Shown here piece after piece: positions 1 to 6,997 of a stretch of 7,296 bases of DNA (the first letter of the stretch is position 1; every line of letters begins with the position of its first letter). The stretch spans positions 1 to 7,296 of the forward strand of contig CALXSW010000270.1 of assembly GCA_944391255.1 (NCBI GenBank). Reading direction: 5' to 3'. The notes under the pieces are model-generated. The model saw only the letters and a program-made list of their open reading frames with translations. It made no database searches and had not been told where the DNA came from. Made by a program: the position numbers and the translations under genes. The stretch is from an uncultured Clostridia bacterium (GTDB lineage: Bacteria > Bacillota > Clostridia > UBA1381).

Positions 1-704
1 CCTTTTATCTTTACCTGTCTGCTGAAATCGCCTCGAGATATCGCCTTCGTTACCTCCATGAACTCCGTTATAGGCTGAGTTAACGTAAAGCTTATGACAG
101 CGCTGAGCATGCCTATTATCAATATCAAAAGCGCGCAGAACACGATAAGGCTGTTCTGTATAGTTGTTATCGTTTCGCTTATCGTAGCGACATTTTCAGC
201 CAGATACACACCGCCTATTATCTCGCCGTCAATTTCGACCGGCACAGAAACGGTTATAGTCTTTCCCCTGTCCGCGTCAAACATCGAATTTGCCTGCTCA
301 CCGTCAAGCGCGCGCTTAAGCACGCCGCGCATAAACACCTTTCCGAGCATTTCAGACTCGTTATTTGTATCATAATATACTTTATATGATGTGTCTGTTA
401 TAACTCCTCTTATATTTGTTCCGGCAAGCGACCGCTCAAATATATCCTCATATCTGAGATATGCCAGTTCCTCATCCTCTGTCATATACATATTTGACAC
501 CGATTGAGATATTACATTCGCTTTTGCAAACAGCTGTATCGTTTTTTCAGAATAGAGATTTTCTGATAAAACCCCCGTTATATATGTTGACATAAGTATA
601 AGCACGACAACCGTTACAGCGATATATGATGCGAGCATCGCAAACCTTATAGTGTGTATTATTTCGTTTATTTTTGAAACGACCTTACCAAATTTTCCGC
701 CCAC
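1..704 (-). CDS. Sensor histidine kinase, N-terminal part (cut by the left window edge)
   Basis: Membrane sensor kinase, partner of the response regulator encoded just upstream. About 234 codons are visible: a short cytoplasmic N-terminus, a first transmembrane segment (about residues 21-44, rich in A, V, L, I), an extracytoplasmic region (about 45-186), a second transmembrane segment (about 187-209) and the start of a HAMP linker (TQPITEF...AISRGDFS, from about 209). The part near residues 98-170 (IRGVITDTSYKVYYDT ... VPVEIDGEIIGGVYLAENV) resembles a PAS/Cache-like ligand fold. The dimerisation helix, phospho-accepting histidine and ATPase lie outside the window, so kinase identity rests on topology, HAMP and neighbour. 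No ATG occurs before the first membrane segment; the GTG at 704 is the likeliest start, with a rather distant GGGGA about 12 bases upstream. It follows the regulator stop by 25 bases, so the two are probably co-transcribed. The stimulus cannot be told from sequence. Confidence 0.85.
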   Translation of the reverse strand, partial: MGGKFGKVVSKINEIIHTIRFAMLASYIAVTVVVLILMSTYITGVLSENLYSEKTIQLFAKANVISQSVSNMYMTEDEELAYLRYEDIFERSLAGTNIRGVITDTSYKVYYDTNNESEMLGKVFMRGVLKRALDGEQANSMFDADRGKTITVSVPVEIDGEIIGGVYLAENVATISETITTIQNSLIVFCALLILIIGMLSAVISFTLTQPITEFMEVTKAISRGDFSRQVKIK

Positions 705-729
705 TATCTTTTTTATGTCCCCGGAATTA

Positions 730-1413
730 TCAGTCCTTCTTGTAGTAATAACCAACACCCCATTTTGTCTTCAGATATACAGGCTCCGCCGGATTTTCCT
801 CGACCTTTTCACGGAGTCTTCTCATATGCACATCTATCGTTCTCTCCTCGCTTGGATATCCTATGCCCCAAGCCGTGTCAAGCAGATTTTCACGCGTGTA
901 CACCTTTCCCGGATTACGCAAGAACAGCTCAAGCAGATCAAACTCCTTGCTTGTAAGCTCTATTACTCTATCGCCTATCATGGCGCGTCTGAAATTGTAA
1001 TCAAGAGTTATGTCCCCAGATACAAGGACCTTGCTCTTATCTCCCTTAGGAGCCGGATTTACTCTCCTTAAAATAGCCTTTATCCTCGCCGTCACCTCGC
1101 GGATATTAAACGGCTTTGTTATATAGTCGTCTGCGCCGTATTCGAGTCCCAATATCTTATCTATATCCTCGCTTTTCGCGGTAAGCATTATTATCGGCAC
1201 GTTTGAAAATGCCCTTATATTTCGGCATGCAGTAAATCCGTCCATCTTGGGCAGCATCAGATCAAGCAGAATTATATCAATGCTCTCATCATGCGCGAGC
1301 CTTACCGCCTCTTCGCCGTCAAACGCGGTAATTACCTGGTATCCCTCCTGCTCAAGATTAAACTTGATGCCTTTGACCAAAAGCTTTTCATCATCTACAA
1401 CAAGTACTTTCAT
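730..1413 (-). CDS. OmpR/PhoB-family response regulator
   Basis: Cytoplasmic DNA-binding response regulator of 227 residues, a normal length for the family. The receiver domain (about 1-118) has the acidic pair D7/D8, phospho-acceptor D51 in LLDLMLPKMDG, T78 in MLTAK and K100 in ITKPF. The winged-helix effector (about 130-226) shows the typical ELTSKEFDLLELFLRNPGKVYTRE core, then RTIDVHMRRLREK as recognition helix and KTKWGVGYYY as wing. All receiver key residues are present, so it should be phosphorylatable. The ATG at 1413 is chosen over the TTG immediately before it because GGGGAG (1421-1426) sits 7 bases upstream. It is first in a two-gene operon with the kinase downstream and has its own extended -10 promoter. 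Sequence style is close to WalR/PhoP/ResD-like clostridial regulators, but the specific regulon cannot be assigned. Confidence 0.95.
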   Translation of the reverse strand: MKVLVVDDEKLLVKGIKFNLEQEGYQVITAFDGEEAVRLAHDESIDIILLDLMLPKMDGFTACRNIRAFSNVPIIMLTAKSEDIDKILGLEYGADDYITKPFNIREVTARIKAILRRVNPAPKGDKSKVLVSGDITLDYNFRRAMIGDRVIELTSKEFDLLELFLRNPGKVYTRENLLDTAWGIGYPSEERTIDVHMRRLREKVEENPAEPVYLKTKWGVGYYYKKD

Positions 1414-1472
1414 CAATATGCTCCCCTCTGTTATATCAAAAAATTTTTTTCAATTATTTCATACCTATTACA

Positions 1473-1501
1473 ATTATATCAGCTATGTATCGAAATTTCC
1501 A
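1473..1501 (-). promoter_or_regulatory. Sigma-A-type promoter for the two-component operon
   Basis: On the minus strand the -35 element TGGAAA (1496-1501) lies 17 bases before TATAAT (1473-1478). The -10 is preceded by TGA, giving the extended form TGnTATAAT. Transcription would start near 1466, leaving a leader of about 53 bases before the regulator ATG. Confidence 0.7.
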
Positions 1502-1513
1502 CACTTTTTTTAA

Positions 1514-1557
1514 AATTTTATAAAATTATTAACATTTCTTAAAAAACAATTAATTGT
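1514..1557. promoter_or_regulatory. Two palindromes between divergent promoters
   Basis: Between the -35 elements of the divergent promoters lie two perfect palindromes: AATTTTATAAAATT (1514-1527) and ACAATTAATTGT (1546-1557). The second ends one base before the -35 of the carboxypeptidase promoter. They may be operators, for example for the adjacent response regulator, although OmpR-family sites are usually direct repeats. In DNA this A+T-rich, chance palindromes are also plausible. Confidence 0.3.
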
Positions 1558-1558
1558 G

Positions 1559-1587
1559 TTGAAATTTTTAGTCGTTTTTTGTATAAT
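1559..1587 (+). promoter_or_regulatory. Sigma-A-type promoter for the D,D-carboxypeptidase
   Basis: TTGAAA (1559-1564) and TATAAT (1582-1587) are separated by 17 bases, very close to the housekeeping consensus. Transcription would start near 1594, giving a leader of about 115 bases before the start codon. Confidence 0.75.
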
Positions 1588-1628
1588 ATAATAAGTATAC
1601 TATGCGATGTTTAAAATTAAGAAAAAGC

Positions 1629-1684
1629 CGCGCGCAAATATGAATAAAAAACGATCCGATTTCTATTGTGATATACTGCGCGCG
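1629..1684 (+). promoter_or_regulatory. Possible stem-loop in the carboxypeptidase leader
   Basis: CGCGCGCA (1629-1636) and TGCGCGCG (1677-1684) are perfect 8-base complements around a 40-base A+T-rich interval. The GC-only arms stand out in otherwise A+T-rich DNA. The pairing would close a large loop in the mRNA leader, ending 13 bases before the GGAGG ribosome binding site (1698-1702). It resembles no riboswitch I recognise, and no T-run follows, so it is not a terminator. Function is unknown. Confidence 0.35.
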
Positions 1685-1708
1685 TCTTAAAATATACGGA
1701 GGTCAGAT

Positions 1709-3217
1709 ATGTCAAAAACAAAAAAAATCTTTGCGCTTTTATTTTCAGCGGTATTATCGTTTACCGCTGTGTGCAGCGTTTTTGCAGAGCCTGAAACAAG
1801 CTCGGATACCGCTGCTCAAACTACTGCTTCGCAGGATATAACCTATATGGAAAACTATTCACTCGACGCGCCGAACACCGAAAAAGCTGGCGCGGCTCTG
1901 CTTGTCGATATGAAAACAGGCAGAATGCTTTATGCGAAAAATCCGGACGAGAGAATGTACCCGGCAAGCACAACTAAAATGATGACCGGTATTCTCGCTC
2001 TTGAAAGCGGAAAAATGGGCGAAACAGCTACAGCAACATACGAGGCTCTAAAGTCTATCACGCTTGATGATTCGCACATGGGTATCCTAATAGGCGAGCA
2101 GCTTACTATGACCGATCTTCTCTACGGAATGCTCGTATACAGTGCCAATGATGCGGCGAACGTTATCGCTGTGCAAGTTGCCGGCAGCATGGAAGCATTT
2201 GTAGATATGATGAACGCTAAGGCGGCTGAAATAGGAATGACAAACACTCATTTTATGAACCCTTGCGGAGTGCATGACGATAACCATTATACAACGGCAT
2301 ACGATCTCGCAGTTCTCGCAAGATACTGTATGCAGAACGAGCAGTTCCGCGAAGTCGTAAAAACACCGTCATATCATATAGCTCCTACAAACAAATACGC
2401 TGTGGACAGAAATCTGTCATCAACAAACCTGTTTCTCAGCACCGCGCGCTCATCTCACTATTTATATAAGCAGTGTACAGGTATAAAAACAGGAACAACA
2501 AGCGCCGCAGGTCACTGCCTTGTAGCGTCAGCCGAATACAACGGAATGGAGCTGCTCTCTGTCGTATTGAAATGTAACGATCTTGACGTAGCTGAAAACG
2601 CGTATTCTTATATAGTAACACGTAACCTCTTTGATTTCGGATTTAACAACTATCAGCCGGGAATACTTGCTACACCGGGAAATATAGTAAGCGATTCAAA
2701 GGTATATGAAGCAAAGGCGGACAAGAGAGTGACTCTCACAGTCGACAATGAGGTTTCGGCTCTGCTGCCTATCGATGAGGACATAGCTGCCAGCGTGGAA
2801 ACTGTCACTGATCTTCCGGAAGTCATACAGGCGCCTGTTGCAAAGGGCGATGTTCTCGGTCAGGTCTCATATACTTATAACGGTAATGAGATAGGCAGAG
2901 CAAACCTTATCGCTGCAAATGATGTAGAGCTTAACAAGGTGCTGCATGTATTCCATATCGTTCTAAAGGTAGTGACAAATCCTCTCGTATATATACCTGT
3001 TGTGATACTTATCATAATCGCATTCATCGCGAGATCGAGAAAGCGCCGCCGCGACCGCCGCCGCAAGCTGCAGCAGCTAAAGCAGCGCCGCGAAAGCATG
3101 CAGCACGAGGATAACACTCCAATGAGAACAGCTACTAACTCGGAAATAAACCGCTCGCGTTCAAAGGGCGGCAATTCGAGATATTCAAGTGTAGACAAGC
3201 GTCATAAATATTATTGA
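1709..3217 (+). CDS. Serine-type D-Ala-D-Ala carboxypeptidase (peptidase S11, low-molecular-weight penicillin-binding protein)
   Basis: Removes the terminal D-alanine from peptidoglycan stem peptides on the outer face of the membrane, limiting cross-linking. The 502-residue product has a signal peptide (basic KTKK, hydrophobic core, likely cleavage after CSVFA, residue 26). The peptidase S11 domain follows (about 55-315) with all three penicillin-binding motifs: S87-T-T-K90 in YPASTTKMMTG, S145-A-N147 in VYSANDAAN and K260-T-G262 in GIKTGTTSAAG. A beta-rich PBP5-C-like domain follows (about 318-405). The C-terminus is unusual: where DacA/DacF proteins normally end in an amphipathic anchor helix, this one has a true membrane segment (about 424-441, PLVYIPVVILIIIAFIA) and a 60-residue basic tail beginning RSRKRRRDRRRK. 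By the positive-inside rule the tail is cytoplasmic. The start at 1709 is supported by GGAGG 6 bases upstream. It is monocistronic, from its own promoter to a strong terminator. I infer DacF/DacB-like; the paralogue is uncertain. Confidence 0.95.
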   Translation: MSKTKKIFALLFSAVLSFTAVCSVFAEPETSSDTAAQTTASQDITYMENYSLDAPNTEKAGAALLVDMKTGRMLYAKNPDERMYPASTTKMMTGILALESGKMGETATATYEALKSITLDDSHMGILIGEQLTMTDLLYGMLVYSANDAANVIAVQVAGSMEAFVDMMNAKAAEIGMTNTHFMNPCGVHDDNHYTTAYDLAVLARYCMQNEQFREVVKTPSYHIAPTNKYAVDRNLSSTNLFLSTARSSHYLYKQCTGIKTGTTSAAGHCLVASAEYNGMELLSVVLKCNDLDVAENAYSYIVTRNLFDFGFNNYQPGILATPGNIVSDSKVYEAKADKRVTLTVDNEVSALLPIDEDIAASVETVTDLPEVIQAPVAKGDVLGQVSYTYNGNEIGRANLIAANDVELNKVLHVFHIVLKVVTNPLVYIPVVILIIIAFIARSRKRRRDRRRKLQQLKQRRESMQHEDNTPMRTATNSEINRSRSKGGNSRYSSVDKRHKYY

Positions 3218-3223
3218 TCATAA

Positions 3224-3270
3224 AAAATAAACTCGCATAAGTCTTTCACCGACTTATGCGAGTTTATTTT
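3224..3270. terminator. Bidirectional intrinsic terminator between convergent genes
   Basis: A perfect 20-bp inverted repeat (3224-3243 with 3251-3270) has a 7-base loop (TTTCACC). The outer pairs are A/T-rich, giving a U-run on either strand, so it can end the carboxypeptidase transcript (plus) and the polymerase transcript (minus). The polymerase stop codon (3264-3266) lies inside the stem. Confidence 0.93.
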
Positions 3271-4508
3271 ATTCTATTTTTCTCATCTTGACTTGCTTTG
3301 TGCTTTTTCCCGACTCTTATGCCCGAATTATACAAAGCTCCGCGCGTCACGGTATCTGATCCGAATTTGTTTCGGATAGAATCCACTGCCCTGTCAAGCT
3401 GTCTTGAACGCTCCTGTTTTTCGTCGTCAAAAAACGAGAGCTGAACTGATTTTTCATGTGTTATCTGTGTAAGCGATATCCCTATAAGTCTTAATGGCTT
3501 GCCGTTTTTCCACATTTCATCAAACAATTCTACGGCTGTTTCATATATTTCAGATGTCACATCAGTTGGCTCATATAATTTTCTCTGGTGTGACTTATTT
3601 TTAAAATCATTGCTCCGTATCATGACACACACGCATGACGTTCTCACCTCATCTGCGCGCAGCCGCGACGCGACGCTGTCAGCAAGCGCCAAAAGCACAG
3701 GCTTTGCCGCTTCCGATGACACGATATCCTCCTCAAGTGTCACCGAATTGCTATAGCCTTTCGCCTCATCGCGTACATCGCTCACCTCAGAATTATCTAT
3801 TCCGTTCGCAAACCGATGAATATGCTCTCCCATCTTAACGCCGACAATGCGCTTTATGTATTCTATATCGGCCTTGGCAAGCTGACCTATGGTTTTTATA
3901 TTATTTTTTATAAGCTTTTCCGCTGTAGCTCCGCCGACCGAAAAGAGATCACCCACCGGCAGGACCCACATTTTTTTCTCTATTTCGTTATAAAAAAGCG
4001 TGTGGACTTTGTCAGGCTTTTCAAAATCACTTGCCATCTTTGCCAACAGCTTATTTGAGCCTACACCCACATTCACAGTAAAACCCAATGTATCCCTTAT
4101 CTCATTTTTTATATCGTATGCTGTTTTTATCGGATCTGGATATATGAGCTGAGTCCCTGTCATATCGAGAAAACATTCATCGATAGAAAATTTTTCGACC
4201 ATCGGCGCGTATTTTCTGCATATATCCATAAATTCGCGCGAGCATTTTGAATAGAGCCTGAAATCAGGCTTTACCACTATAAGTGACGGGCATTTTCGCA
4301 ATGCCATTGTAACAGGCTCACCCGTTTTTATGCCGTATTTTTTAGCCGGGATCGATTTAGCAAGGATTATCCCTGTTCGTTTCTCTCGATCTCCGCCTAC
4401 TGCTGACGGGATATTTCTGAGATCCGCCTCGCCGTTTTTTACTCGTTTTGACGCTTCCCACGACAGGAACGCGCTGTTTACATCTATATGAAATATCAAT
4501 CTCTCCAT
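3264..4508 (-). CDS. dinB: Y-family translesion DNA polymerase (DNA polymerase IV/DinB type)
   Basis: Error-prone polymerase that copies past damaged template bases. The 414-residue product has the Y-family order. The palm/finger part begins FHIDVNSAFLSWEA with metal ligand D9 and likely steric gate F14, and contains GIILAKSIPAKKYGIKTGEP. The second catalytic pair is D110-E111 in KFSIDECFLDMTGT. GVGSNKLLAKMASDFEKPD (about 148-166) is the conserved palm element, and LFSVGGATAEKLIKNNIKTIGQLA (about 188-211) the helix-hairpin-helix thumb. The little-finger domain follows (about 250-350), then QLSFFDDEK (356-364), a good beta-sliding-clamp binding motif. Catalytic residues are intact. ATG 4508 is chosen over ATG 4526 because GGGAGGGAG lies just upstream of it and the product then starts MERLIFHID, like relatives; the upstream ATG would place the ribosome binding site inside the gene. 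It follows the alkylation repair gene on the same strand but has its own promoter. DVNSAFLSW is typical of a clostridial DinB/UvrX-like branch, so the exact subfamily is less sure than the activity. Confidence 0.94.
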   Translation of the reverse strand: MERLIFHIDVNSAFLSWEASKRVKNGEADLRNIPSAVGGDREKRTGIILAKSIPAKKYGIKTGEPVTMALRKCPSLIVVKPDFRLYSKCSREFMDICRKYAPMVEKFSIDECFLDMTGTQLIYPDPIKTAYDIKNEIRDTLGFTVNVGVGSNKLLAKMASDFEKPDKVHTLFYNEIEKKMWVLPVGDLFSVGGATAEKLIKNNIKTIGQLAKADIEYIKRIVGVKMGEHIHRFANGIDNSEVSDVRDEAKGYSNSVTLEEDIVSSEAAKPVLLALADSVASRLRADEVRTSCVCVMIRSNDFKNKSHQRKLYEPTDVTSEIYETAVELFDEMWKNGKPLRLIGISLTQITHEKSVQLSFFDDEKQERSRQLDRAVDSIRNKFGSDTVTRGALYNSGIRVGKKHKASQDEKNRIK

Positions 4509-4557
4509 TAGGCTCCCTCCCGTCATTTATAATAAAATACACATATCCCTTTTTGAT

Positions 4558-4586
4558 ATTATAACACTCATCAATCATAAATTCAA
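4558..4586 (-). promoter_or_regulatory. Promoter for the Y-family polymerase gene
   Basis: On the minus strand TTGAAT (4581-4586) is 17 bases from TATAAT (4558-4563). The start would be near 4551, about 43 bases before the chosen ATG. It lies in the 115-base gap behind the alkylation repair gene, so the polymerase can be expressed independently. No Gram-positive LexA box of the CGAAC-N4-GTTCG form is visible around it. Confidence 0.7.
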
Positions 4587-4623
4587 TAAAAAAATTCTCT
4601 TCCTTTAATCTTCACTTAATAAT

Positions 4624-5340
4624 TCACCGTTTCCTTATAAGTGATCTCGCTAATTGCTTATCCTCATTCGATATTCTGCGTGACTCGCATATTTTTCTTA
4701 CCGCCATATTCATGGTTTCATCATTGAGCTCATTGTTTTTTAAAAATTCCACCGTCCTGTCACGCAGCTTTGCCATAGCTGTCGCTACAAGCCATGCCTG
4801 CATCATCTGGACGTAATAATGCTCGGAACAAACAGAATTTACCTTTTCAAATACAATGTCTATATATTCATCGCTTAAGCAGAAGTTCATAAGGCCGCCA
4901 AAGCCATATCGCTGTATCCATTCATTATCATTAAAAACAAACCAATCCACATCATTTATATATTTATCCGAATATTTCTTCATGCCCTTGAAAACAACTG
5001 TATCGCTTATCGCCCAATTATATATTTTATGCGAAAACTCTTTCATCATATCAAGCATTGCATCATATCCGCATTTTATCCCTGCCATAACAAGTCCCTC
5101 GATGATTATTTCCTCATGACAAGTTCCTTTTTTGCATCTGATAAAGCTGTCGACATCTCCTTTTCCTATCTGCTTTGCAATATCCCGCAGCATAGGAACT
5201 CTTATCCCCAATATATCAGCCGTTCCCGGTATAAGCTTCATCGAAAATTCTCTGTATTTTGCATCTGAGAGCGAGCAGATATAAGAAAAAAATTCATCAT
5301 AATCACCCTGACTCCATTGCTCGCGTATAAGCACTGCCAT
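4624..5340 (-). CDS. AlkD-like DNA alkylation repair protein (HEAT-like repeat DNA glycosylase family)
   Basis: Predicted cytoplasmic protein of the DNA alkylation repair (AlkC/AlkD) superfamily, whose characterised members excise 3-methyl- and 7-methyl-purines using a solenoid of HEAT-like helical repeats. The 238-residue product is the usual length and appears all-helical. Family-like features are GIRVPMLRDIAKQIGK (about 45-60), CHEEIIIEGLVMAG (about 74-87), NWAISDTV (108-115) and WIQRYGFGGLMNF (141-153), then YVQMMQAWLVATAMAK (176-191) and the C-terminal MAVRKICESRRIS. The W-x3-D pattern at W109/D113, with R144 and W183 further on, fits the aromatic/acidic cleft residues known in Bacillus AlkD; this match is from memory of the family, not an alignment. 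ATG 5340 has GGGAGG 8 bases upstream; upstream in-frame codons lack such support. It lies upstream of the polymerase, suggesting a damage-response pair. Actual glycosylase activity is inferred; some family members bind DNA without this chemistry. Confidence 0.87.
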   Translation of the reverse strand: MAVLIREQWSQGDYDEFFSYICSLSDAKYREFSMKLIPGTADILGIRVPMLRDIAKQIGKGDVDSFIRCKKGTCHEEIIIEGLVMAGIKCGYDAMLDMMKEFSHKIYNWAISDTVVFKGMKKYSDKYINDVDWFVFNDNEWIQRYGFGGLMNFCLSDEYIDIVFEKVNSVCSEHYYVQMMQAWLVATAMAKLRDRTVEFLKNNELNDETMNMAVRKICESRRISNEDKQLARSLIRKR

Positions 5341-5434
5341 ATTATCGACCTCCCAAAAGTTAAGCAAAATTGATTATCTTGCGATCTCTTTTCACATTGC
5401 CATACACTGATAATTGTCATCACTGTATATCGAT

Positions 5435-5463
5435 ATTTTACTATAAAAAACACATTATTTCAA
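5435..5463 (-). promoter_or_regulatory. Promoter for the AlkD-like gene
   Basis: On the minus strand TTGAAA (5458-5463) is separated by 17 bases from TAAAAT (5435-5440). Transcription would start near 5428, giving a leader of about 88 bases. The spacing and -35 are good; the -10 has one mismatch to TATAAT. Confidence 0.6.
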
Positions 5464-5578
5464 CATAATTTGCGTATATATGTGAATAAAACATCGAAAT
5501 AATGTATATATCCCGCATTTTTTGTATTAAAAATTCGCTGTCACAAACAAAAAAATCGTGTCAATTTTATATCCCTCA

Positions 5579-5607
5579 TTGTAAAACCAAAAATAATATG
5601 CTATAAT
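5579..5607 (+). promoter_or_regulatory. Extended -10 promoter for the helix-turn-helix gene
   Basis: TTGTAA (5579-5584) is separated by 17 bases from TATAAT (5602-5607), which is preceded by TGC to form the extended TGnTATAAT. The start would fall near 5614, about 43 bases before the ATG. Confidence 0.7.
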
Positions 5608-5619
5608 TTCATTATGCTA
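5597..5619 (+). repeat. Direct repeat TATGCTA across the -10 and start site (candidate operator)
   Basis: The heptamer TATGCTA occurs at 5597-5603, overlapping the -10 element, and again at 5613-5619, over the predicted transcription start. The copies are 16 bases apart. A DNA-binding protein here would block the promoter, and the gene it controls encodes a helix-turn-helix protein, so autorepression is a reasonable guess. The heptamer is short and partly shared with the promoter consensus. Confidence 0.35.
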
Positions 5620-5656
5620 ACTTCAAGTGCAACATGGTTAAAGGTGGTGGTATCAT

Positions 5657-6997
5657 ATGGTCGGAGAATACATCCGAGACCTGCTTATAAAAAAAGAAGT
5701 AAATATGAGCCGCCTTGCTGAAGATATCGGCATAAAAAGTAAAACGGAGATTTACCGTATTTTCTCAAACCAATGTTCACCGAAAAAAACAGCTGAGATC
5801 ATCGGCAAAATCTTTTCTGTCGTCGACATAGACGCAGACGAGAAAGCCGAGCTTGATAGACTTATTGAAAAGGGCTTAATAAAAGGTAATTCAAAAAAAG
5901 CGTTTAAGGTCTTAGAAAAAATATTTAAGGGCATAAAGATCAAAAGGGATAATGGTGTTAACAGCTTAACCGCTTTTTTGAATGAAAACGCAGGCGCAGA
6001 TATAAAAATATACATAGGTACCGATGCGGACATAAATGTGACTTCGCTTATCGGAGAATATGCCTTATCTGCTCCTGATCGCTCTATTTCAATAAGTCAT
6101 TTTGTTAATCTCAATAAAAGTGAAATAACGATCGCAAATGAGATATTCTCTATTATGAGACTTATACAGCATAACAGTTATAATTGTTTCAGTCTTACGC
6201 GTCAGGAGTTTAAGGATATATGTGTGCTTGCCGGCAACGGAACAGAACATAAGATATTTCTTTTAAAATCAAGCGGCAACTATGCAGTTTCTACTGTTTC
6301 ATCTGAATTTTACGATCTGTTGCTCAAAGACTTTTCACGTTATGAGCACGGCAATCAGCTAAAAACAATTTATAGTAACGTCACATCGTTTACTCAGCTG
6401 ATCGATATGTTCTCTTTTATGGATAGAACAGACTCATTTACTTTCGACGGTTCTTTTTGTCTTGAGGATATCCCTTTTGAAACGCTATTTTCAATGCTGC
6501 GTGACGCGAATTTCTTTGGTTTCCCCGAAGATTCACCGTATATAAAGGATATAGTAAATTCTCAAAAACAGCGATGCGAGTTGCGCGGCTCATCCGGAGC
6601 GGAAAGAACGGTCTTTTTATCAGAGGACAGAGTTATAAACTTTTTGACCACGGGCAGATCATTAGATCTGCTGCCGGAGTTCAGATCAATGACAAAGCAA
6701 GAGCTTAAGCAGATGATGGATCAGCTTATTGACAACCCAAATATAAAAATGCGTTTTTTAAAACCGGGATATTCCATCCCTAAGCTCAATGTCGCTTATG
6801 TAAAAGACACATGCGTGATCATATGGGATCCATTTGCTCAATATGGAAAAGATTATTACCAAGCTTTTATAAGCAATACAAAAGCAATAAAGCTTTTTAA
6901 AGGTTTTACAGATTATTTTATCGCAAATTGCGTATTATCCGAAGATGAGAGCAGAAATAAATTATTTGATCTGATAAATAAATACCTAAATATCTAA
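5657..6997 (+). CDS. Helix-turn-helix protein of unknown function next to the CRISPR array
   Basis: Complete 446-residue protein. The N-terminus (about 1-55: EYIRDLLIKKEVNMSRLAEDIGIKSKTEIYRIF ... SPKKTAEIIGKIF) looks like an XRE/lambda-repressor-type helix-turn-helix, with MSRLAEDIGI and KTEIYRIFSN as the likely turn and recognition helices. A charged helical linker follows (about 58-97, ending KVLEKIFKGIKIKR). I do not recognise the remaining 350 residues. They alternate strands (KIYIG, ISISHFV, HKIFLL, TCVIIWD) and helices, with no signal peptide, membrane segment, nuclease motif or nucleotide-binding loop. It looks like a cytoplasmic transcription factor with a large sensing or oligomerising part. 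A WYL domain, common in CRISPR-linked regulators, is not evident. The start at 5657 is supported by AAGGTGG about 9 bases upstream. It has its own promoter and a hairpin at its stop, so it is a single-gene unit, and it runs convergently toward the array. Control of the CRISPR system is possible but rests only on proximity. Confidence 0.85.
   Translation: MVGEYIRDLLIKKEVNMSRLAEDIGIKSKTEIYRIFSNQCSPKKTAEIIGKIFSVVDIDADEKAELDRLIEKGLIKGNSKKAFKVLEKIFKGIKIKRDNGVNSLTAFLNENAGADIKIYIGTDADINVTSLIGEYALSAPDRSISISHFVNLNKSEITIANEIFSIMRLIQHNSYNCFSLTRQEFKDICVLAGNGTEHKIFLLKSSGNYAVSTVSSEFYDLLLKDFSRYEHGNQLKTIYSNVTSFTQLIDMFSFMDRTDSFTFDGSFCLEDIPFETLFSMLRDANFFGFPEDSPYIKDIVNSQKQRCELRGSSGAERTVFLSEDRVINFLTTGRSLDLLPEFRSMTKQELKQMMDQLIDNPNIKMRFLKPGYSIPKLNVAYVKDTCVIIWDPFAQYGKDYYQAFISNTKAIKLFKGFTDYFIANCVLSEDESRNKLFDLINKYLNI

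Larger units (their letters stand above)
5341..5656. other. Divergent intergenic region with no gene
   Basis: This A+T-rich stretch separates the minus-strand alkylation repair gene from the plus-strand helix-turn-helix gene. It holds a promoter for each and about 115 bases between them (5464-5578) in which I see no gene, RNA or convincing regulatory motif. Confidence 0.75.

Noticed and set aside
94..375. Plus-strand open frame opposite the kinase sensor region
   Set aside because: The minus-strand reading gives transmembrane segments and a HAMP linker; the plus frame gives nothing coherent.
652..1071. Plus-strand open frame opposite the response regulator and kinase
   Set aside because: It is the antisense shadow of two well-supported genes and has no ribosome binding site or recognisable product.
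2875..3198. Minus-strand open frame over the carboxypeptidase C-terminus
   Set aside because: It is antisense to the Arg-rich tail, and the plus-strand gene is continuous with strong start and end signals.
4509..4640. LexA/SOS box upstream of the polymerase gene
   Set aside because: I looked for CGAAC-N4-GTTCG-like sites and found none; SOS control is not supported by the sequence.
5464..5578. Small gene or RNA in the A+T-rich stretch between divergent promoters
   Set aside because: No ribosome binding site with a credible frame, no stable hairpin followed by T-run, and no recognisable RNA motif.
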